Below, one piece after another: positions 8,914-18,785 of a stretch of 64,000 nucleotides of DNA. The stretch is from assembly GCA_963794165.1 (NCBI GenBank), contig CAWCCT010000012.1, positions 744,001 to 808,000 on the forward strand, in the 5' to 3' direction. The position numbers and the translations under genes were made by a program. The stretch comes from PALSA-350 sp963794165 (GTDB lineage: Bacteria > Acidobacteriota > Terriglobia > Terriglobales > Acidobacteriaceae). Below the pieces are notes generated by a model. That model was given only the letters and a program-made list of their open reading frames with translations, did not search any database and was not told the origin of the DNA. Position 1 is the first letter of the stretch; each line of letters opens with the position of its first letter.

Positions 8914-9174
8914 ACGATCCCCCTTCGCCGCCAAGCTGTCGTTCCCGCTGTGCGAGCAATGGCCCTGCAAATCCGTGGGAACCGCTCCTGGCCGATGAAA
9001 CCTTTGCCGGCCAGCCCCCGACGCCTGCCCCGTGCCAATTGTAGAACCGTCAGGATGCTTGACCGCCGCCGCTGAGCGGCCGCAGCCCTTCGCTTTGCTG
9101 CACCGCGGCGGATCGCCGTTTCACATTCCGAAACCATCCGCCCTGCCTGTCTTGTGCCAATTTGGGATTCCGAT

Positions 9175-9193
9175 AGGGGAATAACATTCCTCT
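9175..9193. promoter_or_regulatory. Imperfect inverted repeat, possible IclR operator
   Basis: AGGGGAAT and ATTCCTCT flank AAC and match as inverted repeats at seven of eight positions. GGAAT-N3-ATTCC resembles the symmetric sites of IclR-type repressors. It lies in the gap between the IclR gene and the receptor gene. The evidence is only symmetry and position. Confidence 0.3.
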
Positions 9194-9483
9194 ACTGGTC
9201 GAGCGATCTGTTAAGATGCATTTATCTAGTTTCCTTTTCGCAGCACGATTAATTTGCTGCATACTTGTCCAAAGAGTTAGTCGACTGTTAGCGGCCGCAC
9301 CCCAGGACCCTTATTCGCTGTCGATTGTTTGTGCATACTGCATTACACCTCAGATATCACCGGGCAATAGCGGGCTTCCTGATCTTCTCTCGTTGAACGG
9401 CGCACAACCGGCAGGCCTCGACGCTACGTCCGCAATGAGGAGCGATAGCTCCTCATCAATCGGGATACACCGCAAATTCTCTC

Positions 9484-9512
9484 TTGACACGCAGTTGGCT
9501 CATTGTTACAAG
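9484..9512 (+). promoter_or_regulatory. Sigma-70-type promoter for the TonB receptor gene
   Basis: A perfect -35 box TTGACA (9484-9489) is followed after 17 bases by TACAAG (9507-9512), which matches four of six -10 positions. The leader of roughly 70 bases ends in GGAGG ahead of the ATG at 9586. Confidence 0.5.
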
Positions 9513-9585
9513 TGACGATAATAAAACTAGAACGCCCTGTTCCAGATTGTGAAACGCTACCCTTTGTACCTTTTGGAGGAACTGC

Positions 9586-12500
9586 ATGCGAAACGCTTTT
9601 ATGCGATTGCTTGTCCTAGGCTGCTTCCTGCTTGGCCCACTGGGTTCGGCGATAGCGGTAGCGCAAACTGTCAATGGAAGCTTCAGTGGTGCCGTCTTGG
9701 ATCAGACTGGCGCGACCATTCCCGATGCCTCCGTCACCATCACCAATCCGGCTACCGGCCAGAAAAGAGATACCAAGACTGGGTCCGCAGGTACCTATGT
9801 TCTGTCCAACGTAGCTCCGGGCGTCTATGACTTCACCGTCTCAGCCCAGGGCTTTGGAAGCGTTACCTCCACCTCGGTGACTCTTCTCGTAAATCAAAAC
9901 ACTACGCTCGATTTCCACCTGACCACTGGAGCGGTGGCCCAGGAAGTGACTGTTCACGGGCAGGCGGTTCTCGAGGACACAGTTGACGCCACCATCGGCA
10001 CCGTAGTCGATGCGCAACAGGTCGCTCAGCTTCCGCTGAACGGGCGGCAGTTCTCGCAGTTGACGTTGTTAACTCCAGGGGCGGCCCCGCAAAGTAGCGG
10101 CCAGCAAGCGTTCTTCGAGGCAAAGTCCGACTACGGCGCTGTCAGTCCGCCGGTAAACGGTGCCCGTGCCGAAATGAACAATTTCACCATTGACGGTGTA
10201 GAGAATAACGAGCTCTTCTTCAATTTCGCAGCCATCGATCCTCCGCCGGACGCGATCGCCGAGTTCAAGATTCAGACCGCCATGACGAGCGGGGCTTTCG
10301 GCCGGGGAGCCGGGGCAGACATCAATGTCGTGACCAAGAGTGGTACGAATCAATACCACGGCGGCGCCTATGAGTTTCTGCGCAACACGGATCTCAATGC
10401 CCGGAACTATTTCGCGCCCACTCGCGGTGTGTTTCATCAGAACCAGTTCGGCGGCAACCTGGGCGGACAAGTTCTGCCGAAAATGAACAAAAAGTTCTGG
10501 TTCTTTGGCTGGTATGAAGGCTTTAGAAAATCTCTTGCCAGCAACATTTTCAGCGAAATACCCACGCCAACCCAAATTGCCGGCAACCTTGTTGGATTCC
10601 AGCAGATCTATAACCCCTTTAGCACCGTCCAAACTGGAGTCGACTCGAGCGGCAATCCTGTCTACGTCAGGCAGCCCTTCCCCAACAACCAGATCCCGTC
10701 CAGTTTGCTCAACCCGGCCGCAGTGGCCTTGATTCAACAGCTCTACCCAGCGGCGCCCAACATCACTTCGCCTCAGGGCAACTATCTCAACACTGAACCG
10801 ATCATTACCAATTCAGATCAATTCGGCATCCGCCTGGATGCCGCTGTCGGGGCAAACGCTACTATCTTTGGCCGGTACACACAAGACGTGACGACAAAGA
10901 TCAACCCCACCAGCTTCCCGGGTTACCCCTACTCCTTCGGCCAACGGGGAAACCAGGTTGTAGGAGGGATGGACTATACTTTCGGCCCCCGCACCGTGCT
11001 TGAACTGCGCGGCCAGTACCTGCGAACCATCATCACCATTTCTGCGCCCGAGCCGTCAGAAAGCTTTTGGCAGAGTACAGGCTTGATCACCGACTTTCCT
11101 GGGACCACCGATCTTGGCCCCCTCTATCCCTCGGTCAGCGTCAGCGACGCGACGGGCCTTTCCGGCGGTACGGCAAACTTCGAAGGTCCCATCAAAAATG
11201 AGGAGTTTAACGGGACCCTCACTAAGATCTTGAACAGGCACACGCTCACCACCGGCGGTGCCTTCATGCATACCTGGGTGTTGGATAACTGTTCCGCCAA
11301 CGGACTGGCCTTCGATAACACGCAAACAGAAGATCCCCAGAACCCGGCGACAACGGGCTCCGGTCTTGCCAGCTTCCTCCTCGGCGTCCCAACTTCTGCC
11401 CGTCGCCAGACCGGCTCGGCTGAGCTGAAGCTCTTTGGAGTTTATGCCAGCGGTTTCGTGAGCGACGCCTGGAAGCCAACCCCCAAGCTTACGTTAACCG
11501 GCGGTATTCGCTACGAATACGCCACCCCGATGCAAGACGAACATGGCAGAATTGCGGGTGTAGACATCTTCAACAGTACAGCGCAACAGGCTTATTACAT
11601 CATCGATTCAAGGGCCCAACAGCAATACTCCCTGGTGCCGCTCGATCAGATTCACGGAGCTGCCAACGTTGCCATCGAGCGCACGCCCAGCCCTTTCTTA
11701 CCAGACCACAAAAATTGGTCGCCCCGCGTTTCGGTGGCCTATCGCGCGACGGATACCATGGTTATCCGCACTGGATACGGAATCTACTACGACTTTAACC
11801 AGTCCAACATACAGAATCAGCAGCTGATCATGGGCGCGTACCCCTTTGGGATCCCAGATTCTGCCGCTGTCAACAACCTCAGCCCAACGACCCTCACGCC
11901 CACCAATCTTTTAGGAGGAACAGTCTTCCCTCCATTCGCCCCAAGCACGACGGTGCCGACAAATCCGTCTTTCTCGATCGCCCGCAAGCAAGACCGGCCC
12001 TATTTACAGGCTTGGGATTTGGGAGTGGAGAAGGATCTCGGTGGGAACTTGCTCTTATCGGCGACCTATGTCGGAAGCAAGGGGACCCATCTGCCTATTT
12101 CGGCGGAATTCAACGATTCTCCAGTCGCCGGGCCGGGGACCCCGGTCAGACCCCTGCCTCAATTCGGTTCCATGTACGCCATTCCGAATGTCGGAGTCTC
12201 GAATTACGATGCCCTGCAACTAAAAGCGGAAGAAAGGGCGGTACACGGCCTGACGTTCCTGGCTGCGTATACCTATAGCAGGTCTATCGATGAGTCATCC
12301 ACCTCGAATGGCAGCCAACAGCCCGGCGAATCACCGCAAAACGCCTACGACCTGCCTGGTTCGCGTGGAGTCTCGGATTTCGATCTGCCGCAAAACTTTG
12401 TGTTAAGTGCCGTCTATGACTTGCCCTTCGGGACCGGAAAGCGCTTTCTTAGTGGTCCTGGGTGGATAGACAGCAAAGTGCTCAGTGGATGGCAAACTAC

Positions 12501-12927
12501 GGGTATCCTCTCGCTCCGAAGCGGCTTTCCGTTTACTCTCTCTATCTCCGGGGATAACGCCAACATCGGGGCCGCCGCTCCGAGCCAGAGACCTTCGTCC
12601 ACTGGTCCTTTGTTGCCATCCGGATTTCAGCGAAGTATCAGCCAATGGTTCGATACGTCCAATCTGGAAATCATCCCGTATACCTTCGGAGATGTTGGCC
12701 GTAACACCGTCCGCCAGGGAGGTTATAAGAACCTTGACTTCGGACTGTTTAAGAACACGAAGATCACCGAAAAACTGGAGTTGCAGTTCCGAGCCGAGAG
12801 CTTTAATTTATTCAACCACCCAAATTGGGGGGTCCCGGTTTCCACCTTTGGCGCGCCCCAGTTTGGCCAGGTACTAACGGCCAGTAATCCCCGGTATATC
12901 CAGTTTGCTGCGAAACTGATCTTTTAA
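9586..12927 (+). CDS. TonB-dependent receptor with N-terminal carboxypeptidase-regulatory-like domain
   Basis: This 1,113-residue outer-membrane protein has a signal peptide of about 26 residues (MRNAFMRLLVLGCFLLG). A carboxypeptidase-regulatory-like beta-sandwich follows (SFSGAVLDQTGATIPDASVT, about 30-115). Next comes a plug domain with QLPLNGRQFSQLTLLTPG and IDGVENNELFFNFAAIDPPP. The rest is a beta-barrel with typical strand motifs (GTNQYHGGAYEFLRNTDLNA and YFAPTRGVFHQNQFGGNLGG), and the last residue is the phenylalanine expected for BAM insertion. This is the acidobacterial Oar/TonB type that probably imports oligosaccharides or plant compounds. GGAGG precedes the ATG. The neighbours suggest a glycan or sugar-acid ligand, but the sequence does not show it. 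Confidence 0.9.
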   Translation: MRNAFMRLLVLGCFLLGPLGSAIAVAQTVNGSFSGAVLDQTGATIPDASVTITNPATGQKRDTKTGSAGTYVLSNVAPGVYDFTVSAQGFGSVTSTSVTLLVNQNTTLDFHLTTGAVAQEVTVHGQAVLEDTVDATIGTVVDAQQVAQLPLNGRQFSQLTLLTPGAAPQSSGQQAFFEAKSDYGAVSPPVNGARAEMNNFTIDGVENNELFFNFAAIDPPPDAIAEFKIQTAMTSGAFGRGAGADINVVTKSGTNQYHGGAYEFLRNTDLNARNYFAPTRGVFHQNQFGGNLGGQVLPKMNKKFWFFGWYEGFRKSLASNIFSEIPTPTQIAGNLVGFQQIYNPFSTVQTGVDSSGNPVYVRQPFPNNQIPSSLLNPAAVALIQQLYPAAPNITSPQGNYLNTEPIITNSDQFGIRLDAAVGANATIFGRYTQDVTTKINPTSFPGYPYSFGQRGNQVVGGMDYTFGPRTVLELRGQYLRTIITISAPEPSESFWQSTGLITDFPGTTDLGPLYPSVSVSDATGLSGGTANFEGPIKNEEFNGTLTKILNRHTLTTGGAFMHTWVLDNCSANGLAFDNTQTEDPQNPATTGSGLASFLLGVPTSARRQTGSAELKLFGVYASGFVSDAWKPTPKLTLTGGIRYEYATPMQDEHGRIAGVDIFNSTAQQAYYIIDSRAQQQYSLVPLDQIHGAANVAIERTPSPFLPDHKNWSPRVSVAYRATDTMVIRTGYGIYYDFNQSNIQNQQLIMGAYPFGIPDSAAVNNLSPTTLTPTNLLGGTVFPPFAPSTTVPTNPSFSIARKQDRPYLQAWDLGVEKDLGGNLLLSATYVGSKGTHLPISAEFNDSPVAGPGTPVRPLPQFGSMYAIPNVGVSNYDALQLKAEERAVHGLTFLAAYTYSRSIDESSTSNGSQQPGESPQNAYDLPGSRGVSDFDLPQNFVLSAVYDLPFGTGKRFLSGPGWIDSKVLSGWQTTGILSLRSGFPFTLSISGDNANIGAAAPSQRPSSTGPLLPSGFQRSISQWFDTSNLEIIPYTFGDVGRNTVRQGGYKNLDFGLFKNTKITEKLELQFRAESFNLFNHPNWGVPVSTFGAPQFGQVLTASNPRYIQFAAKLIF

Positions 12928-12938
12928 CCGTTAAACTT

Positions 12939-12958
12939 GGGCGAGACGCGTCTCGCCC
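12939..12958 (+). terminator. Hairpin after the TonB receptor gene
   Basis: GGGCGAGAC and GTCTCGCCC form a perfect nine-base-pair stem directly behind the receptor stop codon at 12927, followed by TTATTT. The T-run is weak, so it may attenuate rather than stop transcription before the PhyH gene. Confidence 0.55.
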
Positions 12959-12987
12959 AGTTATTTCTCCGCGAGGAAGTTTTAGCA

Positions 12988-13827
12988 ATGAGGGTTTCGG
13001 AACAATCGACCAAACTCGGGAGCAGCGAGCTAAATACTTATCTGGAGCGCGGCTACCACTTCCCGATACGCGTCCTGGACGACTCCGAAGTGGCGGACTT
13101 CCGCAAGCATTTTGAGAATTATCGAGACTACTACAGCGATCGCCTGAACAGTCTGCCCCCAAGCAAACATGGGTCTATCTACGCTCACACCCACATGTTT
13201 CTTGGATGGGTTTATCGTATGGCCACACATCCGAAGGTGTTGGATGCGGTCGAGAGCGTGTTTGGGCCGAATCTCCTGCTTTGGGATAGTGGCTGGTTCG
13301 CCAAGATGCCGGGAGACCAAAAATATGTGTCATGGCACCAGGACGCAACCTACTTTGGCCTTCATCCTCCTAAGGTCGTCACAGCCTGGATAGCTCTTTC
13401 TGAGAGCATTCCGGACAATGGCTGCCTGAGAGTAATTCCCGAATCCCACAAAAATCCTATCCTGCCACATCTGGAAACTTTTGGGGCGCAGAATGCCCTC
13501 TCCCGCGGCCAGGAGATCGCAGTAGAGGTGGATGAGAAACAGGCTGTCGATATCGTCCTTCATCCCGGCGAGATGTCCTTGCACGATGTGGCGCTCATTC
13601 ACGGATCGAAGGCCAATACGTCCGACCAACCGAGGATAGGGATCGCTGTCCGTTATGTCCCTACCGAAGTAGTTCAGGATGGCGATGTGCGCCAGTTTGC
13701 TCTGCTAGTTCGTGGCAAAGATGAATTTGGGCACTTTGATCTTGTCGACCCGCCGCAAAGTGATGATCCCGGGAACAATGCCATGCAAATTGAATCTCTC
13801 GATCGGATCGCCAGAAACAAATTTTAA
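12988..13827 (+). CDS. PhyH-family Fe(II)/2-oxoglutarate dioxygenase
   Basis: This 279-residue cytoplasmic protein belongs to the phytanoyl-CoA dioxygenase family. The iron-binding triad is visible: SWHQDATYF gives H117 and D119, and VALIHGSKAN gives H205. R216 in QPRIGIAVRY is placed to hold 2-oxoglutarate. The ATG at 12988 has a GAGGAAG ribosome site, whereas the open frame upstream runs through the terminator hairpin from a TTG at 12937 and is unlikely to be translated. It lies 60 bases after the receptor gene in the same direction. Its substrate is unknown. Hydroxylation or oxidative demethylation of an imported compound is possible. Confidence 0.85.
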   Translation: MRVSEQSTKLGSSELNTYLERGYHFPIRVLDDSEVADFRKHFENYRDYYSDRLNSLPPSKHGSIYAHTHMFLGWVYRMATHPKVLDAVESVFGPNLLLWDSGWFAKMPGDQKYVSWHQDATYFGLHPPKVVTAWIALSESIPDNGCLRVIPESHKNPILPHLETFGAQNALSRGQEIAVEVDEKQAVDIVLHPGEMSLHDVALIHGSKANTSDQPRIGIAVRYVPTEVVQDGDVRQFALLVRGKDEFGHFDLVDPPQSDDPGNNAMQIESLDRIARNKF

Positions 13828-13834
13828 AGCTGAA

Positions 13835-15298
13835 TTATGCGAGCAGTCCGTCCACCACGTGGGCCGGGACGGGACTGGTCAGTTTCTGATCTAGACCCTG
13901 AAACTTGAAAGTCAGCTTGTTGTGATCGATGCCCAGGCAGTGCAGAATCGTGGCATTGAAATCTCTCACATGCACAGGATCCTTCACGATGTTGTAGCTG
14001 TAGTCGTCGGTCTCCCCTAAAGTGGTTCCCGGCCTGACGCCGCCGCCCGCCATCCAAGCGGTGAAGCAGCGAGGATGATGGTCGCGGCCATAGTCGTCTT
14101 TGGTGAGGCCCCCTTGACTGTAGACCGTTCGCCCAAATTCGCCCGCCCAGATAACCAGCGTATCGTCCAGCAAACCGCGTTGTTTTAAATCTGTCACCAG
14201 CGCGTAGGATGCCCGGTCGGTTTCATGGCACAACATCGGCAGTGCGCTGGTGACGTGCGTATGTACGTCCCAGCCGCGCTTATACACCTGCACAAAACGC
14301 ACATCGCGTTCTGCCATGCGTCGCGCTATCAGGCAGTTGTAAGCATAGGTTCCCGGCTCCTTAGCCTCGGGCCCGTAGAGATCCCACGTCGACTTCGGCT
14401 CGTCGTTCAGGTTGGCGAGATCAGGAACGGAGGTCTGCATGCGATACGCCATTTCATATTGGGATATTCGTGCATTGATCTCCGGATCGCCTTGTTCCAA
14501 ATACGTCTCATGGTTGATCTGATCAATCCCATCGAGCATTTTGCGGCGCATCTCACTGTCGATCCCCTTCGGGTCCGTAAGGTAAAGAACCAGATCTCCT
14601 GCAGAACGCAATCCAACTCCGGCGTACTCCGAAGAAAGAAATCCGCTGCTCCACAGCCGCGAGGAAACCGGCTGGTTCAGCTCCTTGGGATTTACCTTGC
14701 TGACCAACACCATAAAGGTCGGCAGGTTCTGGTTCATACTGCCGAGCCCGTAGGCGAGCCACGCTCCGAGGCACGGTTTCCCCGGGTTCATATTGCCGGT
14801 GTTCATGAGCATGATTGCCGGTTCATGATTGATCGCATCGGTATTCAGCGATCGAACGAATGTGAGGTCGTCCACCATCTTTGCGGTATAGGGCAGTAGA
14901 TCGCTAATCCACACACCCGATTTTCCATATTGCTTGAAATCCCAGTGCGACGGCGCTATCGGAAACCGCGACTGCCCCGAAGTCATGCCGGTGAGCGCTT
15001 GATTTCCTCGCACCGAGGGTGGGATGTCCTTGTCGTAAAGCTGCGCTAGATTTGGTTTGTAGTCGAACATGTCCATCTGCGGCGGCCCACCCGACTGAAA
15101 CAGATAAATCGCGCGCTTCGCCTTTGGTGCGAAGTGCGGCAGTTGCAGAGCTCCAGCAGATTGCTCGATCGAGCCGGCTGCCGCATGCACGCCGGTCAGC
15201 ACCTTTTCGCCCGCCAGGCTGGCCAGCGCAGCCCATCCAAGCACCTTCCCCGTCCTTCCCAGGAAGTGCCGCCTGCTCTGGAGCGTAGCCCACTCCAT
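13835..15298 (-). CDS. DUF1501 family protein (sulfatase-like fold) with Tat signal
   Basis: The protein begins with a twin-arginine export signal (SRRHFLGRTGKVLGWAALA) and contains the DUF1501 core: GGPPQMDMFDYKP, HEPAIMLMNTGN, VIWAGEFGRTVYSQ and DYGRDHHPRCFTAWMAGGG. The fold is related to alkaline phosphatases and sulfatases, but the activity is not established. I chose the ATG at 15298 (487 residues) because GGAGG lies nine bases before it and the Tat motif is then close to the N-terminus. An upstream ATG at 15376 would add 26 residues. DUF1501 genes almost always follow a PSD1-type cytochrome gene, as here. It ends seven bases from the convergent PhyH gene. Confidence 0.85.
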   Translation of the reverse strand: MEWATLQSRRHFLGRTGKVLGWAALASLAGEKVLTGVHAAAGSIEQSAGALQLPHFAPKAKRAIYLFQSGGPPQMDMFDYKPNLAQLYDKDIPPSVRGNQALTGMTSGQSRFPIAPSHWDFKQYGKSGVWISDLLPYTAKMVDDLTFVRSLNTDAINHEPAIMLMNTGNMNPGKPCLGAWLAYGLGSMNQNLPTFMVLVSKVNPKELNQPVSSRLWSSGFLSSEYAGVGLRSAGDLVLYLTDPKGIDSEMRRKMLDGIDQINHETYLEQGDPEINARISQYEMAYRMQTSVPDLANLNDEPKSTWDLYGPEAKEPGTYAYNCLIARRMAERDVRFVQVYKRGWDVHTHVTSALPMLCHETDRASYALVTDLKQRGLLDDTLVIWAGEFGRTVYSQGGLTKDDYGRDHHPRCFTAWMAGGGVRPGTTLGETDDYSYNIVKDPVHVRDFNATILHCLGIDHNKLTFKFQGLDQKLTSPVPAHVVDGLLA

Positions 15299-15389
15299 TT
15301 TCATTTCCTCCGCAACTGGCAGGGGAAGAATGCTTGGACCATCGTCGGGATCGGTGCAAAAGGGGTGTTGCTTCATCGGGCCTCACCAG

Positions 15390-18300
15390 CTACTTGTTTA
15401 AAGTCTCGTCCAGGTTAAGCGCCTGGCTGGCCACAATAGTCCATGCGGCAAGCTCAGGGGCTGGGACTGCAGTGTCATGCGGCTTTTCTCCAACCGCAAT
15501 CAGGTCGTGGGCCGCGTTAGGATATTGAGCGTAGTGCCGCCGGCTTTGCTCAAAAGAGCTCTGCAGTACCTGCTGCATTACCGGCGACGGATCGTGAGCC
15601 AGGAGGATCTCTGATAGGTACCGGATCCTCTGCGCCGGTTCTGGCCCGCTTTCCTTCACCAGGCGCTCTGCCAGCACCCGCGCTGCTTCCACCCATTGTG
15701 GATCGTTCAACGTCACCAACGCCTGCAGTGGGGTATTGGTTCGCTGCCGCCGCGTGCATGCGGAATCGCGAGGCGGCCCGTCGAACGCGTCCATGTCGGG
15801 CGGGAATGCCACGCGTTTCCAAAACGTATAAAGACTGCGACGATAGAGATCATCTCCATGATCCTGCTTGTAGTAAAGCGTATCGCTCTCGGGGTCGCTC
15901 ACTGCTTCCCATACATTCCCGGGTTGGTAAGGCTTCACGCTCGGGCCGCCGATCTTTTCCACTAGCAGGCCGCTCGACTCCAACGCGATGTCGCGCAGAA
16001 TTTCGCCATCCATGCGGAAACGCGGCCCGCGTGCCAATAGCAGATTCCTCGGATCCCTTGCTATCTCTTCGCTCTTTGCTCGCGAGCTTTGCCGATAGGC
16101 AGCCGACATAACCATGAGCTTGTACATATGCTTAATGTTCCAACCACTCTCCCTGAATTCCACGGCAAGCCAGTCGAGCAGCTCGGGATGAGAAGGCCGG
16201 CCGCCCACGATCCCAAAATCCTCCGTGGTTTCCACCAGCCCTGTGCCGAACACCTCGTTCCACATGCGATTGACCGCCACCCGCGCGGTCAACGGATTCT
16301 TCGCGCTCACCGTCCACTCTGCCAATCCCCGACGATTGTGAGGCTGACCGGCTGGCAACGCAGGAAGAAAATGCGGCGTATCGGCTTCCACTCGATCAAG
16401 CCGCGCGGAGTAAACACCGCGGGCCAGCACGTTGGCATAGGCGACTGTCGGCTTCTCCTCCGCCACTTCGGAGATAGTGCCGCCAGCCCCAAGCTCGTCC
16501 AGTTGGCTATCGATTCGCTTGATCTGTGCCTGGATGCCCCTGGATGTCGCGTCGATGTTATTGAAGTAGAAGTCGCTGACTGTATGCCACTCATCACGAT
16601 TCCAGCGGCTGCTGGGCTTGGCGGTGATCTCCGCTACGTAGTCCTCATAGGGAAGTCTCTCCGCTTCCTGCGCGGTCAACGCTCGCGCATAAAGGCGGAC
16701 ATCCTGATACCGCGTAGCGCGCAGCGGGTTGGCGTCGGGATATCTCCAGCCCAGTTGCAGCGGTGCGCTGGTTCGTATCGGACCAGTGAGAGCGTCCGAG
16801 TCCACCTTGGTGGCGATAACCTGGCCGTTGACATAGAGTTTGACCCCTGCTGCTTTTTGAGATCCGTCGTAGGTGAAGAAAATGTGATACCACCGCCCCT
16901 TGACCATGAAGGGAGTCGTTGAGGTGACGCGAATCGCTTTCTTCGGCCATTCATTGATAAGATCCACGCTGATCTTGCCTTGCGCAAACCATAATTCCCA
17001 CCCGCGATCCTGCTGCGTGCTATCGCTCTTGGAAATCAAGACCCCGGTATCAAAATTTGGATCCTTCTTGCTCATCACCGCGGCCGGCAGTTTGGCAACA
17101 ATCAGTCCCTTCGTCAGCGGCTTCTTCGTCTTATCGGTGTTCGCCAGGTTGCGCGCCATAAACCAGCCGCCACCAGAAAACGCCTGATTTCCCTCAAAGT
17201 CTCCCAATTGTCCAAGCTTCAGCTGCGTGCTCGTGTCCATGCGAAAATCAGGCCAAAGCCAGGTCGTCTCTCCCCACTGGGGCACCGTCTGGCTGGTGCT
17301 AAAGCTTTTCGGGTTGGCTTCGGGCGCGCTGTTCTTCACGACGCTTCCGACCCCTTCGTCGAGCCGCAAGCGAAGCTGAAGCTTATCCGTGGAAACCTGC
17401 AGCGGAGAATTCTGCTTCGACGTCAGCCATTGTTGAATCAAATTCCGTTCCTGCATCCGGGATGCATTGAGTTGATTCAAGAGGCTTGCTCGCCTGGCCA
17501 ACGCCTGGTTGTAGGCCTGGGTATTCTGCGGTTTGGGAATCCGGATCACCGGCAGCCAGTCCGGCCGATCGCCATTGTATGGCTCCTCATTCACATTATT
17601 GAAGAAGGCGCTTAGTTGATAAAAGTCCTTCTGTGTCGTCGGATCATACTTGTGGTCATGGCACACCGCGCACCCTACGGTAAGGCCCAGGAACGTTGCC
17701 CCATAAGCCTCGGCGCGCTCTCGAGCAAGGTTAAACCGAAGCTCTTCCGGAATCGTTCCACCTTCATTCGTGCTTACCCCCGCCCTCACATATCCGGTGG
17801 CAACGATCTGATCGATAGTCTTAGCCGGCAACAGATCGCCCGCAATCTGCTCTTTGGCGAATTCGTCAAATGGCATGTTGCTGTTGAACGCTTTGATCAG
17901 GTAATCGCGATAAGGCCAGATCGCGCGATAGCTGTCTGTCGACAATCCGCAAGTGTCGGCATAGCGCGCGTAGTCAAGCCAATAGCGGGCCCTCGCTTCC
18001 CCGAAGCGAGGACTCGCCAGCAGGCGGTCTACCAGGTGTTCATACGCTTCCGGAGAAGAGTCTCCGATAAAGGCCTCAACCTCTCGAGGGGACGGCAACA
18101 GGCCGGTTAAATCAAGCGTCACACGCCGGATGAGCGTTGCTTTGTCGGCTTCAGGGGAAGGATGCAATCCTTCCTTTTCAAGCCGTGCAAGAACGAAAAG
18201 ATCAATGGGAGATTTTGCCCATCCTTTCTCTTGCACCTCCGGCAATGACGCGCGAACCGGCGGATCAAAAGCCCAATGCGGCTTGTAATGCGCACCCTCA

Positions 18301-18716
18301 GCAACCCATTGTTTTAGGATGGCAATCTCCGCCGGCTTCATTGGCTTCGCTTCGCCCTGTGGCGACTGTGGCATCAGATAGTGAGGGTCCGTGGACTCGA
18401 TGCGTCGTATCAGCTCGCTCGCTTCCGGACGTCCCGGAACAATGGCCTCTGGCTTGCCCGGGCGCTTTTTAAAAGCGGCCTCCCCCAGATCGAGGCGCAG
18501 TCCCGCTTTACGCATCCCCGGATCGGGCCCATGGCACGAGAAGCAGTTGCTCGCGAGAATGGGCTGCACATCCCGGTTGAAGTCCACCTGGGTCGGCGCC
18601 GGAGAAGCGCCATGGTTGGCGTGCTTGCCCATGCAACCCACAGACAATCCCAACGATAAAAAGGCAAAAGAGAGGGAGAGAGCTGGAACCAGATGCGTCG
18701 AGTTAAGCCGAAGCAT
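15390..18716 (-). CDS. PSD1 / DUF1549-DUF1553 protein with cytochrome c and LamG domains
   Basis: This large lipoprotein (about 1,108 residues) has a signal ending in the lipobox LSVGC. A PSD1-type cytochrome c domain carries the haem motif NCFSCHGPD. DUF1549 follows with RYADTCGLSTDSYR, PFDEFAKEQIAGDLLP and a second haem motif, CAVCHDHKYDP. A LamG/concanavalin-like insert lies near residues 480-690 (VRLYARALTAQEAERLPYED). DUF1553 ends the protein (NPLTARVAVNRMWNEVFGTG and EDFGIVGGRPSHPELLDWL). The ATG at 18716 is preferred over one 48 bases upstream because it starts the signal peptide. PSD1 proteins probably carry out redox steps on sugars or glycans at the cell surface together with DUF1501 partners. 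Confidence 0.85.
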   Translation of the reverse strand: MLRLNSTHLVPALSLSFAFLSLGLSVGCMGKHANHGASPAPTQVDFNRDVQPILASNCFSCHGPDPGMRKAGLRLDLGEAAFKKRPGKPEAIVPGRPEASELIRRIESTDPHYLMPQSPQGEAKPMKPAEIAILKQWVAEGAHYKPHWAFDPPVRASLPEVQEKGWAKSPIDLFVLARLEKEGLHPSPEADKATLIRRVTLDLTGLLPSPREVEAFIGDSSPEAYEHLVDRLLASPRFGEARARYWLDYARYADTCGLSTDSYRAIWPYRDYLIKAFNSNMPFDEFAKEQIAGDLLPAKTIDQIVATGYVRAGVSTNEGGTIPEELRFNLARERAEAYGATFLGLTVGCAVCHDHKYDPTTQKDFYQLSAFFNNVNEEPYNGDRPDWLPVIRIPKPQNTQAYNQALARRASLLNQLNASRMQERNLIQQWLTSKQNSPLQVSTDKLQLRLRLDEGVGSVVKNSAPEANPKSFSTSQTVPQWGETTWLWPDFRMDTSTQLKLGQLGDFEGNQAFSGGGWFMARNLANTDKTKKPLTKGLIVAKLPAAVMSKKDPNFDTGVLISKSDSTQQDRGWELWFAQGKISVDLINEWPKKAIRVTSTTPFMVKGRWYHIFFTYDGSQKAAGVKLYVNGQVIATKVDSDALTGPIRTSAPLQLGWRYPDANPLRATRYQDVRLYARALTAQEAERLPYEDYVAEITAKPSSRWNRDEWHTVSDFYFNNIDATSRGIQAQIKRIDSQLDELGAGGTISEVAEEKPTVAYANVLARGVYSARLDRVEADTPHFLPALPAGQPHNRRGLAEWTVSAKNPLTARVAVNRMWNEVFGTGLVETTEDFGIVGGRPSHPELLDWLAVEFRESGWNIKHMYKLMVMSAAYRQSSRAKSEEIARDPRNLLLARGPRFRMDGEILRDIALESSGLLVEKIGGPSVKPYQPGNVWEAVSDPESDTLYYKQDHGDDLYRRSLYTFWKRVAFPPDMDAFDGPPRDSACTRRQRTNTPLQALVTLNDPQWVEAARVLAERLVKESGPEPAQRIRYLSEILLAHDPSPVMQQVLQSSFEQSRRHYAQYPNAAHDLIAVGEKPHDTAVPAPELAAWTIVASQALNLDETLNK

Positions 18717-18785
18717 ATGTGTGACCACGCTGCAGGAACGAATTTGCAATCCGCTCAGACTCACGACCTGGCGCGGATTGCGACC

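Larger units (their letters stand above)
8914..9585. other. Divergent intergenic region between IclR and TonB receptor genes
   Basis: About 670 bases hold no convincing gene. The region contains the receptor promoter at 9484-9512 and an imperfect inverted repeat at 9175-9193. Small open frames on both strands look like chance. Confidence 0.55.
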
